From assembly GCA_020975725.1 (NCBI GenBank), contig QXJR01000007.1, positions 310,001-374,000 of the forward strand: a DNA stretch of 64,000 nt, given 5' to 3'. The position numbers and the translations under genes were made by a program. Below the pieces are notes generated by a model that saw only the letters and a program-made list of their open reading frames with translations, was not told the origin of the DNA and made no database searches. Below, one piece after another: positions 8,700 to 18,766 of the stretch. Position 1 is the stretch's first letter, and each line of letters starts with the position of its first letter. This DNA comes from Picocystis sp. L7. Lineage: Eukaryota; Chlorophyta; Picocystophyceae; Picocystales; Picocystaceae.

Positions 8700-10552
8700 T
8701 TACCACCCAAATAGGCGCCCTAACCTTGAGCTGCTTTGTGCACGTTTGAAGCGATGGCTTAGATCCGGTACCTCAATTTCTTCCATCGCTGCATCCAGGA
8801 AAATCGGACCAATAGGAACAGTTTGCATCCGCGGTGGAAAATGTGTGATCGATGTAGCCTTTCCACCATCTGAAGAGAGAAATTCAGCCAGATTTCCAGC
8901 AACAGTCTTCAACTCGGGTCCTGCTTCGGCTGCATTCAAGCTGACATCCCTCAACTTGGATTCCATTTCCAAATCCTTTGCCTCTTCCTTGCGTGCCCAC
9001 TGCGCATGGGCGGAGAGCTTGGACCGCATAGCCAAACTTTCGAGATACTTGACCTTGAGGGCAAAGTTGCTTGTTTTTGTGTCAGGTAAGGTGCACCTTG
9101 ATCGTGCTTCTTCTACATACTCGAGGGTTCGGTCAAACAAAGCATATGCTTCCAACGGTTGTTTGGCATTCTCATAAAGCTTTCCAATGTAGTAGGATCT
9201 GCTCCCGCGAGTGTATGCAAGCTGGGCCATGCAGTACTGCAAGAGCAGCTCATTGTCATCTTCCCCCATCTTGCCTGTGCCAAGTTCTGCTAGGTCGCTG
9301 ATCGATTTGATAGCCTCCTCATGTTTCGCCTTGATAAGCTCAAGCTTCACATGTCTTTTACTGCGTGTACCTTCGTCTGCAAACTCGTTGCCAAGCATGG
9401 CCACGTCCTGCTCGGATTTCTGGATTGATGTTTCAAATAGCATACCTTGAAGAATCTTCCGGAGCATCTCCAGATTGTGCTTTCTCTGTTCGTCCCTGTC
9501 GTCAAAACTGTTCCTAATGTCGCTTTCAACCATATTCTTCGCCTCTGTCAGGGCAGCAAAGAGCCCAGCGAAGTGTTTTCTGGTGGCATCAGCATCCATC
9601 TGCGCCAGTGATTCATTTGCCTCCCAAAAGCATGTCACCCTCCCTATTTCTATTTGGAGCGCAGTGCCGTACACTGGAACATGGCTTCCCCACCAGTCTA
9701 GCTGCTGGACTGGGTGGAATGCACCACTGGCAGTGGCATCTCGCATGCTTTCCAGCAGCTCTAGGACTTCAACGTCGTCTTGGAAGAGCACGGACGTGTC
9801 GCTCGTACCGTTGCTGTCTTCTCCAGCGCCTTGGAGATTGTAGCTGCAGAATCGAACGATGGGTTCGATCTCCTCGATTTGCTGCTTGAAGACAATTTGA
9901 CTCTCTGCAGTTTCTGCGGCTCTGGCCAGCCCTTCGTAGATGACCTTGGATCTCATCAAGTTCAGGAGCGCTGGTTTCCATTTGCCACGCAGATGCACCA
10001 ACAAGTTCCCTTTCATGTAGGAGGCGTAGGCTTCCGCTTCCAGGGACGTTCGTGCGTCTCCAACCTTCTTCGTCAAGGCGGACAGCTTCTGCGCCCACTG
10101 TGCGGCTCTGTTGAGCCTCCTTGCGCAGTGGTGTTTCATGGTGGCGCTTGTTTTCTGCGTGGCTTCGGCGTTTTGCTTCCTTTCCTCCGCGTGGGCCCAG
10201 CAGCGTTCAGCCGACACGAGGGGGATGAGCAGTTTCTTCGCCTCGTCGACGTCTTCCAGCTCGAGTTCTCTTTTCTGGAACTTTCCTTTTCCATGCAAGA
10301 ACTTGGTGGTCTTGTAGATCCGTCTCAGCCTCCTCGTGCAATAGTTCCTGCATCGATTCGTTTAGGAAACCTTCGTCAGTTTTCTTCGTACGTTCCTTCC
10401 TCGATTCGTTTCTTTGGACGGTGCTGTACGCACTTGTATCGCAGGTAATCTCCGTGCTTGAGTCCGTGTTGCGATCTGGACTCCCTCACGTCCCTCGTGA
10501 GGTTCATTTTCAGCTTGTTTTCGTGCGCCACGTCCGTTGTATCGTCCTCCAT
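8700..10552 (-). CDS. SRP68: Signal recognition particle subunit SRP68
   Basis: Two exons, 10552-10434 and 10347-8700, with an 86-bp GT-AG intron at 10433-10348, encode 588 residues, close to the usual 600. Exon 1 carries QHGLKHGDYLRY, and splicing continues it as K-NYCTRRLRR, rebuilding the invariant N-terminal HGLRHGDYxRYR-YCxRRLRR motif that contacts SRP RNA. The following helices (LSAERCWAH-like, LEAEAYASYMKG, NLQG) match the SRP68 TPR-like scaffold, and the C-terminal half contains the region that binds SRP72. The ATG at 10552 (MEDDTT) gives a short acidic start. SRP68/72 acts in the cytosol in targeting ribosomes to the ER. The gene converges with lycopene cyclase. Confidence 0.92.
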
Positions 10553-10735
10553 CGTGCGCGAAAGGTGCGCGACGACAAGCGAATGCCTTGTGGCCGCCGA
10601 TCCCACCTTCGTCCCTTCTTGACTAAACCCTAGCAAAAACACCAGGGGGGTGGGTTTCGCTCGATGGGTGGGTGGCTGGGAAGGTCCAGCACCGGGACCC
10701 ACGATGGGTCAGCCCCAAAGGAAAAGGAAAAGGGG

Positions 10736-11060
10736 GCATCGATCGAAAGGAGAAAGGGGGAATCGATCGAAAGGAGAAAGGGGGAATCGATCGAAAGGAA
10801 AAGGGTGCATCGATCGAAAGGAAAAGGGGGAATCGATCGAAAGGAGAAAGGGGGCATCGATAGAAAGGAAAAGGGTGCATCGAAAGAAAGGAAAAGGGTG
10901 CATCGAAAGAAAGGAAAAGGGGGAATCGAAAGCAAGGAAAAGGGGGAATCGAAAGCAAGGAAAAGGGGGAATCGAAAGAAAGGAGAAAGGAGAGAAAGGA
11001 AAGGGGGATCGATAGAAAGGAGAAAGGGGAACCGATCGAAAGGAAGGGAGAAAGGAGAGA
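10736..11060. repeat. Purine-rich minisatellite, about 24-bp units
   Basis: An imperfect array of roughly a dozen purine-rich units. Early copies read ATCGATCGAAAGG(A)GAAAGGGGG; later ones decay to ATCGAAAG(A/C)AAGG and then to AGAAAGG runs. It separates the divergent SRP68 and WD40 genes and lies just before the WD40 start. The CGATCGAAAGG core is the complement of that at 6868-6933. Both strands stay open through much of it, only because the units lack stop codons. Confidence 0.9.
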
Positions 11061-11127
11061 AAGGAAAAGGGGAAGGGTAGACAGGTACGAGAGCCCGGTT
11101 GGACCGAGACCGTCTATCGAGGTGGGC

Positions 11128-12462
11128 ATGGCGGAAGCGGAGGACGGAATGGACGAAGGAGAGGCGCAAACGGATGCGATAGAAGCACTCGACGAAAGGA
11201 ATGGGATGGAGGAAGGGTGGGAGATCCAAGGTCGCCCTGAAAGCGGCCCGAGGAACGAAGGAGGAGCGCCGGAAGCGTGCAAGAGGGAAGAAGCACGAGG
11301 TGCCGCGGGAAAGGCAGAGACGCACGTGAGCCCAGAGATGGCGTCCGTCGACTTTCTTGCACGCAACTTGGTGTTGGAATGTCGCATGAAGTGCGATACC
11401 GCCGTCTACGTCACGGTGATGCGCACCTGTCGAGGGGTGGCGGACGCCTTCGCGTATGGACAGAGGTCTGGCGTCGTCACCGTGGTCACCTTCGACCAAG
11501 GACAACCGCGGATACACAGGACCTTCAAAGGACATGGATATGCCGTCCTCGACCTGGACTGGTCCACGTCCGAAGAAATACGTTCCGCCTTCCTTCTGTC
11601 AGTGGCCAGCGACCAGGTGGTGCGGGTGTGGTCCACAGACGCGGACGAGGAATCCTGCGTCCTGGAATGCGACGGTGCCTGCTGTGCACGCTTCATGCCC
11701 GGAAATTGCAGCACTGTGCTCGTGGGAAACAAAAGCGGAGAAATCCTCAGCATCAACTGCAGCACTGGTAGGAACAATTCGAAGCTGCACCTTTCCAAGA
11801 AGCATAGGAGGCTGGAAGGGAAAGGCATCGGCGTGTCGTTGTTGGAGACGAACGGCGCCAACTTGGTCTTTGTGGCTTTGGAAACCGGTCAGGTGTGTGC
11901 CATGTCCACCGACAAGTGTTCGGGAAGGCTGGAAGTCTTGTGGAACTACGAGGTGCAGGTTCGGAATCCTGCGTTCACGAGCCTGTCCTACACTGGTTTT
12001 TCTCCTGTGGCTCATGGTCCTGCTCTCCTTGTGAGCTCCAAGGGTGGAGAATGCACGTTTCTTTCCGTCCCTGTACCTTCTGGAAAGCAACGGCGGTGGT
12101 CCGGTCATGGTGGGTCCTGGCGACAACGCGTCGGTTTGGACGAGGTGCTTACCGCTCATTTGGAAGCGGACGGCCTGTGCACATGCGTTTCTCTGTGTCC
12201 GAAGCTCTCCCTGGTGCACAACTCGATCCTCCGTCAGAACGCTGAGTTGGTTGCATTGGGCGACGAGCGCGGGCTGTTGCATATTTGGAGTGTGGAATCC
12301 CAGTCCGATGGCACGTACCAGGTGACACCATTGCACACCTACAAATGCTTCGGTGTTCCGGTGGCCGACCTATCTTGGTGCTACGGCGAGGACCAGCTCT
12401 TGGTGTCGAGCACCCTGGGCGAGGTCTTGGTGTGGACCTTCGCCAGTGCATCTTTGAGTTAG
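11128..12462 (+). CDS. WD40-repeat protein, possibly WDR13-like
   Basis: A 444-residue protein from the first in-frame ATG. An acidic, low-complexity N-terminus (about 1-70) precedes at least five weak WD repeats, seen as blocks ending in RVWSTD, EILSINCS, LLHIWSVE and EVLVWTF. The spacing fits one beta-propeller. GHGYAVLDLDWS and SVASDQVVRVW recall WDR13-type propellers, but the match is loose and no specific role is assigned. The true start may be the later ATG at 11338 (MASVDF), since the acidic leader is poorly conserved in character. It is followed on the same strand, 190 bp on, by the aldolase gene. A palindrome around TGTACA (12531-12559) lies in the gap and might mark the 3' end. Confidence 0.7.
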   Translation: MAEAEDGMDEGEAQTDAIEALDERNGMEEGWEIQGRPESGPRNEGGAPEACKREEARGAAGKAETHVSPEMASVDFLARNLVLECRMKCDTAVYVTVMRTCRGVADAFAYGQRSGVVTVVTFDQGQPRIHRTFKGHGYAVLDLDWSTSEEIRSAFLLSVASDQVVRVWSTDADEESCVLECDGACCARFMPGNCSTVLVGNKSGEILSINCSTGRNNSKLHLSKKHRRLEGKGIGVSLLETNGANLVFVALETGQVCAMSTDKCSGRLEVLWNYEVQVRNPAFTSLSYTGFSPVAHGPALLVSSKGGECTFLSVPVPSGKQRRWSGHGGSWRQRVGLDEVLTAHLEADGLCTCVSLCPKLSLVHNSILRQNAELVALGDERGLLHIWSVESQSDGTYQVTPLHTYKCFGVPVADLSWCYGEDQLLVSSTLGEVLVWTFASASLS

Positions 12463-12530
12463 CCAGGTGTCCACGCTCAGGTGTGGGCACCAAACCATCC
12501 ATGGACCCCAGCTTCCCTTCCATCCCCCAC

Positions 12531-12559
12531 GAAGAGGGGAGGGGTGTACACCCCTCTTC
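12531..12559. repeat. Short palindrome centred on TGTACA
   Basis: AGGGGTGTACACCCCT is perfectly self-complementary, and the flanking GAAG and CTTC extend the symmetry imperfectly. It lies between the stop of the WD40 gene and the aldolase start. Its role is unknown. Confidence 0.7.
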
Positions 12560-12651
12560 TCGGGCCCGGTTTGGGGGGGAGAAAGGGGGTGTGACTGCTG
12601 GAAAGGGGGTGTGAAAGGTCGAGGCGCATCGACGCATCGACGCACGTGGGC

Positions 12652-13398
12652 ATGCCCGCTCTCCCTTCGGCCATGGCCAGGGCGCACAGGGGAGCGCACG
12701 CGATGTTCACGAGCGAGAAGAAGAGGAGTGGGAGGCTGCGGCTGTTCCTGGACACCGCAGACGTGGCGGCATGGCGAACGTGGCTGCCCACCGGCGTGTT
12801 CTACGGGGTCACCACCAATCCGACGCTCCTGGAACGAGCCAAAGCGACGCGTTGCGATGCTGGAGCGCTCGCCGAGCTCGCCAGGGAAGCCTTCCGACTC
12901 GGCGCCGATGAGGTGCAGCTGCAGACATGGGGTGGGAAGGACGTGGATGCGCTTGCACAGAGAGGTGCCACCCTTGCAGCCATCGATCCGCGTGTGGTGG
13001 TCAAAGTGCCCATCACCGAAGCAGGTGCACGCGCGGCGCATTTGCTCGTGCAGGACGGGCATCGTGTGACCATGACGGGAGTGTACGCCACGCACCAGGT
13101 GGTGAGCGCGGCGGCACTCGGTGCAGCCTACGCCGCACCGTACCTGGGACGCATGAACGACGTCGGCATCGACGGTATGGAGGCGGTGATGGACATGCAG
13201 TGCATCGTGGATGCACTCGAGTCCGATCTGCGCGTGCTTGTGGCTAGTGTACGAGAAGTGGGAGAAGTGGCCAAGCTGGCCGCAGCTGGAGTTGATACGT
13301 TCACCGTGTCTCCTGGGGTGGCCGAGCAGATGTTTGCCGAACCGCTCACCCAAAAAGCTGCGGAAGACTTCGAGGCAGCGGCCGAGCGGTGGTCGTGA
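12652..13398 (+). CDS. Transaldolase-family aldolase (TalC/F6P aldolase-like)
   Basis: A 248-residue single-domain TIM barrel of the small transaldolase class, which cleaves or transfers dihydroxyacetone units of sugar phosphates. Visible signatures are LFLDTAD (31-37) at the first strand, GVTTNPTLL (52-60), and the Schiff-base lysine K118 in VVVKVPIT. TMTGVY and the C-terminal DTFTVSP follow. The length fits bacterial TalC/FSA rather than the larger plant transaldolase. The start is uncertain: ATGs at 12652, 12673 and 12703 are in frame, and the N-terminal 27 residues beyond the barrel could be a short targeting sequence. Plant and algal genomes carry such genes of likely bacterial descent; origin here is inferred, not shown. 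It converges on pyruvate carboxylase. Confidence 0.85.
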   Translation: MPALPSAMARAHRGAHAMFTSEKKRSGRLRLFLDTADVAAWRTWLPTGVFYGVTTNPTLLERAKATRCDAGALAELAREAFRLGADEVQLQTWGGKDVDALAQRGATLAAIDPRVVVKVPITEAGARAAHLLVQDGHRVTMTGVYATHQVVSAAALGAAYAAPYLGRMNDVGIDGMEAVMDMQCIVDALESDLRVLVASVREVGEVAKLAAAGVDTFTVSPGVAEQMFAEPLTQKAAEDFEAAAERWS

Positions 13399-13673
13399 AC
13401 ACTACTCCAACACAACGGAAAGGCAATGGAAGATCCCTGAAAGCTGGATCGAGTATGACGATTGTGTAATTGGCACACTCAAAACCAAGCAAACACGAAT
13501 CTTGCATGCAAACAAGGACCCAACGACAGGGAAGAAAACTTGCCCTGCCTGTAGAGGCGGGTACTGGAATGGCCCAAGGGCATCCAATGGTCCTGAACTA
13601 CGATAATTATCAAAAGTAGTCTGGGCAGGATTGGACTTGCTTCCTGCAACTTTGCAGCCAAATGAAACGTGCA

Positions 13674-16600
13674 TCAAGCTTTCGCCGTCTCTTTGACGTC
13701 GTCGACGTCCACAGAAGCTCCTTCGTCGATCAAAACTAGCAGTTCCCCTGCCGATATGGAATCCCCCTTGGTGACTGTCACGTGCTGCAGCGTACCTGAA
13801 CAGGGCGCGCTAACTGTGGTCTCCATCTTCATTGCCGAGAGGACCACCAAGGGCTCTCCAGCATCTACAAAACTTCCAGCTTTCGCGAGGACCTGAAGCA
13901 CTGTACCAGACATCGGCGCACCTACGCTGCCAAGCTTGTCCGGGTCCGCCAGCTCCCTCACCTGCATCTGGGTCATGGCGTCTTTCTTCGCTCCAGTTCT
14001 ATCCCTTACCTCAATCACCCTAGGCACACCGTTTAGCTCAAAGAACACCTCCCTGTTGCCGTTAGGCAACAACTCTCCGACAGCCTTGAACTTGATGAAA
14101 ACGTCTTGTCCCTTCTCCAAGGACACGACGATTTCCTCGTCCACCGCCATGGGAGAAAGAAATGCTTTGGTGGGAAGCACAGTCAAATCACTGAATTGGT
14201 TCCGCATCTTCTGAAAATCTTCAAACACCTTCGGGTAAAGAGCTGCTGACATCACGTCAAGATCAGTGATGGTGGGTCCGTACTTCGACCTGAGCTGCTC
14301 CTCTAGGCTGTCCAGATCTGATGCTGGAATACTGGCACCCGGGCGACCATCAACGATGGACTTGCCCTTCAGTACTCTGGAACGAAAGGGCTCTGGGAAT
14401 CCCCCAACCGGTTGTCCGATATAACCTTGCATGAACTCTACGACCGACTGGGGGAAGCTGAGCTCTTCTGCCTTCTCTACCACTGTAGTCTCGTTGAGGC
14501 CGTTGGCAACCATGAAGTTGGCCAAGTCTCCCACCACTTTCGAAGATGGTGTAACCTGGAAGGAAACAAGAAGGTCAGTTCAGTACACAGATCCATGTGG
14601 ATGACGGTTGTTCGACAGCCAATCGATCGGAAGATAAAACACGTTTAGCTCCAAAAAAGATAGACTGCCGCAAAAGCACAGCGTAGTGTAGGCGGAATGG
14701 TAGCGCTGCGGATGCTACTGATTTCCAAGCATACGAGTGACTCTAGTGAACACCGCCAAATACATGACTTGCGCCTCCGTGGAGGCCCAAGTCATCGCAT
14801 CAATCGCAAAAGTGGGGCTCCCATCCCAGCGCACTTACCTTGACTATATCTCCTAAAGCTTTGTTGGCGGCGGCATATGCAAGCACCACCTCTTTCCAGC
14901 TCTTGCCCAGTCCCAAGGATGTTGACTGGAACTTCAAGTTAGAGTACTGACCACCTGGCATCTCGTGTACATACACATCTGCACTCCCGCTTTTTAAGCC
15001 ACACTCGAACGGGGAATACACAGAGCGAACTTGCTCCCAGTAATTGGTAAGTTCAGCAATGTCGTCCAAAGCGATGCCTGTCTCTCTTTCAGTGCCTGAA
15101 AACGCAGCTGCAATGGCACCCATTGAGGGTTGCGACGTCAACCCGCTCATACTGTCTACAGCCACATCCACAACATCTGCTCCTGCTTCTGCAGCGGCTA
15201 TCATTGATGCAACTGCTGCACCGGCAGTATCGTGAGTGTGAACATGGATGACCAGGTTTGGGTATTTTTCTCGAAGTGCACCTACCAACATCGAGGTAGC
15301 GCGTGGCTTGAGCAAACCGGCCATGTCCTTGATGGCAAGGGTGTGGATCCCCGCCTCTACGAGCTTGTCAGTTAGATTCACGTAGTACTCAAGGTCATAC
15401 TTGCTCTTCTTTGGGTTCGATACATCGCCCGTGTAGCATATGGTTCCCTCCACCAAGCCACCTGCACCTCGAACCGCATCTACTCCAAAGAGAAGATTGT
15501 CTACATAGTTAAGGGAGTCAAAAACACGAAAAATATCCATACCTTCACGCACAGCATGATGGCAAAATTTCCGGACAATGTTATCTGCATACGAAGTATA
15601 CCCCACCGCATTGGCACCACGTAGAAGCATTTGGAAAGGAATGTGGGGCACAGCTTGCCTAAGCTCCTGGAGACGCTTCCATGGACACTCATGCAAGAAC
15701 CTCATCGAAACATCAAAAGTTGCCCCGCCCCACATCTCAAGGGAGAAGCAATTCTGCAGAGCATGTGCAGTGGCTGGCGCACCAATCAGCAAATCATGCG
15801 TTCTCATTCGCGTTGCAAGTAGAGACTGGTGCGCATCTCTCCAAGTTGTGTCTGTCAGAAGCAGACCCTCGTGCTCCCTCACCGACTTTGCGAAGGCTTC
15901 TGGCCCTTCTGAGACCAAAAGGTCTCTCCATCCAGATGTAGGCCCCTGTTCTGTTCCAATGTTAGGTGGCATGGGGACTGCTCGGCTTGGTGGCGGTCCC
16001 ACCGCCCCTGGATGATCGTGTCCATTCACCACTGCTTCTGCCAAAAACATCAGCAATTTTGAGACTGGGTCAGAGTGGGAAGACTGAAATTGAAATAACT
16101 CTGGATGTTCTTCAATGAAAGCAGTGGTCACTTTCCTTGCCAAAAAGTCTGGGTTCTGTAGGACGTTGATCAAGAAAGGAATGTTCGTCTTGATACCTCT
16201 TACCCTGAACTCTGCCAGCGCCCTGTACATTTTTCTGGCAGCCTGCTGGAAGTTCATTGCATGCACAGTACATTTGACCAGCATAGAGTCGTAGTTTGTG
16301 GAAACTACGCTACCAGTGCTGATGGAACCATCGAGACGGATGCCCATGCCGCCAGGGGCTCGATATGTGTCAATTTTACCAGAATCAGGTTGGAAACCCA
16401 GTTCAGGATCCTCTGATGTAATACGGCACTGAATTGCAAAACCTTTCACCTCAATTTGGTCTTGAGCTCCAAGCCCAATTTCTTCCAGAGTAGCGCCCGC
16501 CGCAATCATAATCTGGGACTGGACTAAATCTACACCGGTAACTTCTTCCGTAACTGTGTGCTCTACCTGTATCCTAGGGTTCACCTCGAGAAAGTAGTAG

Positions 16601-17466
16601 CTATTGTCCTCTGCAACCATGAACTCAACAGTTCCCGCATTGCGATAACCGACATGTCTTGCCAGTTTGATTGCATCCTCGTGGAGTTTGCATCTTACAC
16701 CCGGAGGCAGGTCAAGAGCGGGGGCCATCTCCACGACTTTTTGGTGTCTTCGCTGAACTGAACAATCACGTTCGTACAAATGCACAACGTTGCCATGCTC
16801 ATCTGCTAAAATTTGGACTTCAATGTGACGTGGTCTTTCTACACATTTTTCCATGAACATCCTGCCATCCCCAAACGCTGCTGCAGCCTCACTGCTTGCT
16901 CTGTCAAATGCATCAACCAGCTGTTCCTCCTTGCGGACTACCCGCATTCCTCGTCCACCGCCTCCCATTGCTGCCTTGAGGATCACTGGGAAACCAATGT
17001 CCTTTGCCCAGCGAAGGGCCTCGTCAGAGTTAGAGATTGCATCGTCTGTTCCAGGAACTGTGGGAATACCGCATTCCTTTGCACAAAGTTTAGCCGTGGT
17101 TTTGTCCCCCATGGCCTCCAGCGTCTCGGGACGAGGTCCAATGAACTTTATGCCCTCTTCCTGGCAACGTCTTGCAAAATTCGCGTTCTCCGAGAGGAAG
17201 CCATATCCAGGATGAATGGCATGCACACCATTTTTCTTGGCAATGGATAATATTCTCTCCACGTCCAAGTATGCATAGACTGGGTCGATTGATTCATCGC
17301 CTATTTGATAGGATTCGTCAGCTTTGTACCGATGTGGGAGCAGACGATCAGCAGTGCTGTACAGTGCGACCGTCCTCATCCCAAGTTCGTACCCGGCCCG
17401 GAAAACACGGACTGCGATCTCTCCACGGTTACAGCACATGATTTTTGTGATTCCACTATCCGCCAT
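13674..17466 (-). CDS. PYC: Pyruvate carboxylase
   Basis: Two exons, 17466-14839 and 14555-13674, with a 283-bp phase-0 intron (GTAAGT...CAG) encode 1,169 residues, the normal full length. The enzyme carboxylates pyruvate to oxaloacetate using ATP, bicarbonate and biotin. The N-terminal biotin carboxylase (about 1-450) shows KIMCCNRGEIAVR and the ATP-grasp loop GGGGRGMRVV. The carboxyltransferase begins near residue 530 with LTDTTWRDAHQSLLATR and includes HTHDTAGA. The C-terminal biotin domain carries AMKMET, with the biotinylated lysine near 1119. The start MADSG lacks an obvious transit peptide, suggesting a cytosolic form. A CTGCAG just before the ATG could be the acceptor of a 5'-UTR intron or of an upstream targeting exon. 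Land plants lack this enzyme; green algae have it. Confidence 0.95.
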
Positions 17467-18766
17467 GAATTGCTCCTGCAGTGCGTTCGGGCGTCAAACA
17501 CAGGTAAGCTTCTCATTCCTCGAATGCATAGATTGTCCTACCCACCACACCACACGATCGTAGGGTTGGAACAGGACCGAAATCGATGCTAATTCTTTCC
17601 TTTCGCAGATCGGAATAACGCACCACATCGACGGCCGTGTGATAGGAACCTTCGGAGACCCCATTGGAATCGGTGGTCGCTCGCAGGCCGACAGGCCTCG
17701 TGCTTCGCTCCGTTCCGCGAATTTCCCGGGCCGTTTCGCGCCGTGCGGGCGTCCTTGACACGCCATGGCCGTCTCTTCGCGCCGTCAACCTCTTCGTTTG
17801 GTGCGCGCCTCGCGGCAGTGCGACCTGTGCCCTTGTGTTTGCGCGCATGGCGGAGGTGTCCATCGTCCAAATCACGTCTTTAAGCTCGTCGCCGCCTCGT
17901 GGCCCTAGGTTCGTCCACGACACCGCCGAATTCACATGCGGCGAAGAGGACAAACGAAATGTAACAAGATCCTCGGCGAGATATGGGCGGAACCACCGAA
18001 GATCGGGGACGATGGCCGGCGAGGAGGGGCGGGGGCAGTCCGTACGATGGACCGCACTCCTCTGCGGGTCGTGTCCGATGAAAACCCCTCGATTCGTACG
18101 TCTTGCGCGGAGGGCTAGGGGAAGGCGTGGGTCATGCGTCAGGTCCTCCACGATCGCCTCTGCGGTTCTTGTCGTCGTGGAGCCGGTCCTGAGGCAGTTG
18201 GGGGTGGTTGGAGGGACTCTTTCCAGGTCGACTCGGGGACCCACCCATCCCGGCCATTCGGTCGCCTCCTTCCCCATGACCGACGAGGCTCTCTGTCGAT
18301 CCTCGTACGCATCCTCTTCGCCATCCACCCGCCACCGCCGATCGTTGGGGTGTCTTTCCTGGCTCGTGCTGGCCCCAGCCCTGGGCCTTCGGTCCCAGGA
18401 ACCTTCCGAGAGAAATCTGGGAGACCCCCATCGATATCCTATCGAATAAGGGATGCTGATATCGATGAAACGGATGAGATATCGATTGCCTCGACTGCCC
18501 TCTTTTTTCCGACAGGGACGTGTCGACGGGATGAGCCGACAAGTTCCGGCATGTGCTTGCACATGGACTCGTTGGCCGTGCTTGAAAAGCGAGCAGGAGG
18601 ACAGAAGGATCCAGAGAACTGAGCATGTGCACGTTCGGGACCAAGAACCAAGGACAACACCATCGGAATAGCGTATGAACGTCGACGAGAGTCAACGCCT
18701 GGTCCATGCAAGCTTGGGAAAAATCGCAATAGGACGAGGGTCCACGATGCCAAGTCCTACGAATCG
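17467..18766. promoter_or_regulatory. 1.3-kb divergent intergenic region
   Basis: It separates the head-to-head pyruvate carboxylase and LRR-IQ genes. A long reverse frame (17513-18562) is open, but its translation is Arg/Pro/Ser-rich without domains. I see no RNA gene or repeat. Upstream exons of either gene may be hidden here. Confidence 0.4.

Noticed and set aside
10623-11535. 250-300-codon minus frames with Phe/Leu/Ser repeats
   Set aside because: They are the complement of the purine-rich minisatellite and lack stops for that reason only.
14640-14800. TGGTAGCGC, like a tRNA A box, inside the pyruvate carboxylase intron
   Set aside because: No matching T-arm or acceptor stem at the right distance.
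17513-18562. A 349-codon minus frame upstream of pyruvate carboxylase
   Set aside because: Arg/Thr/Pro-rich random-looking text. It might hide an upstream exon, but nothing supports it as a gene.
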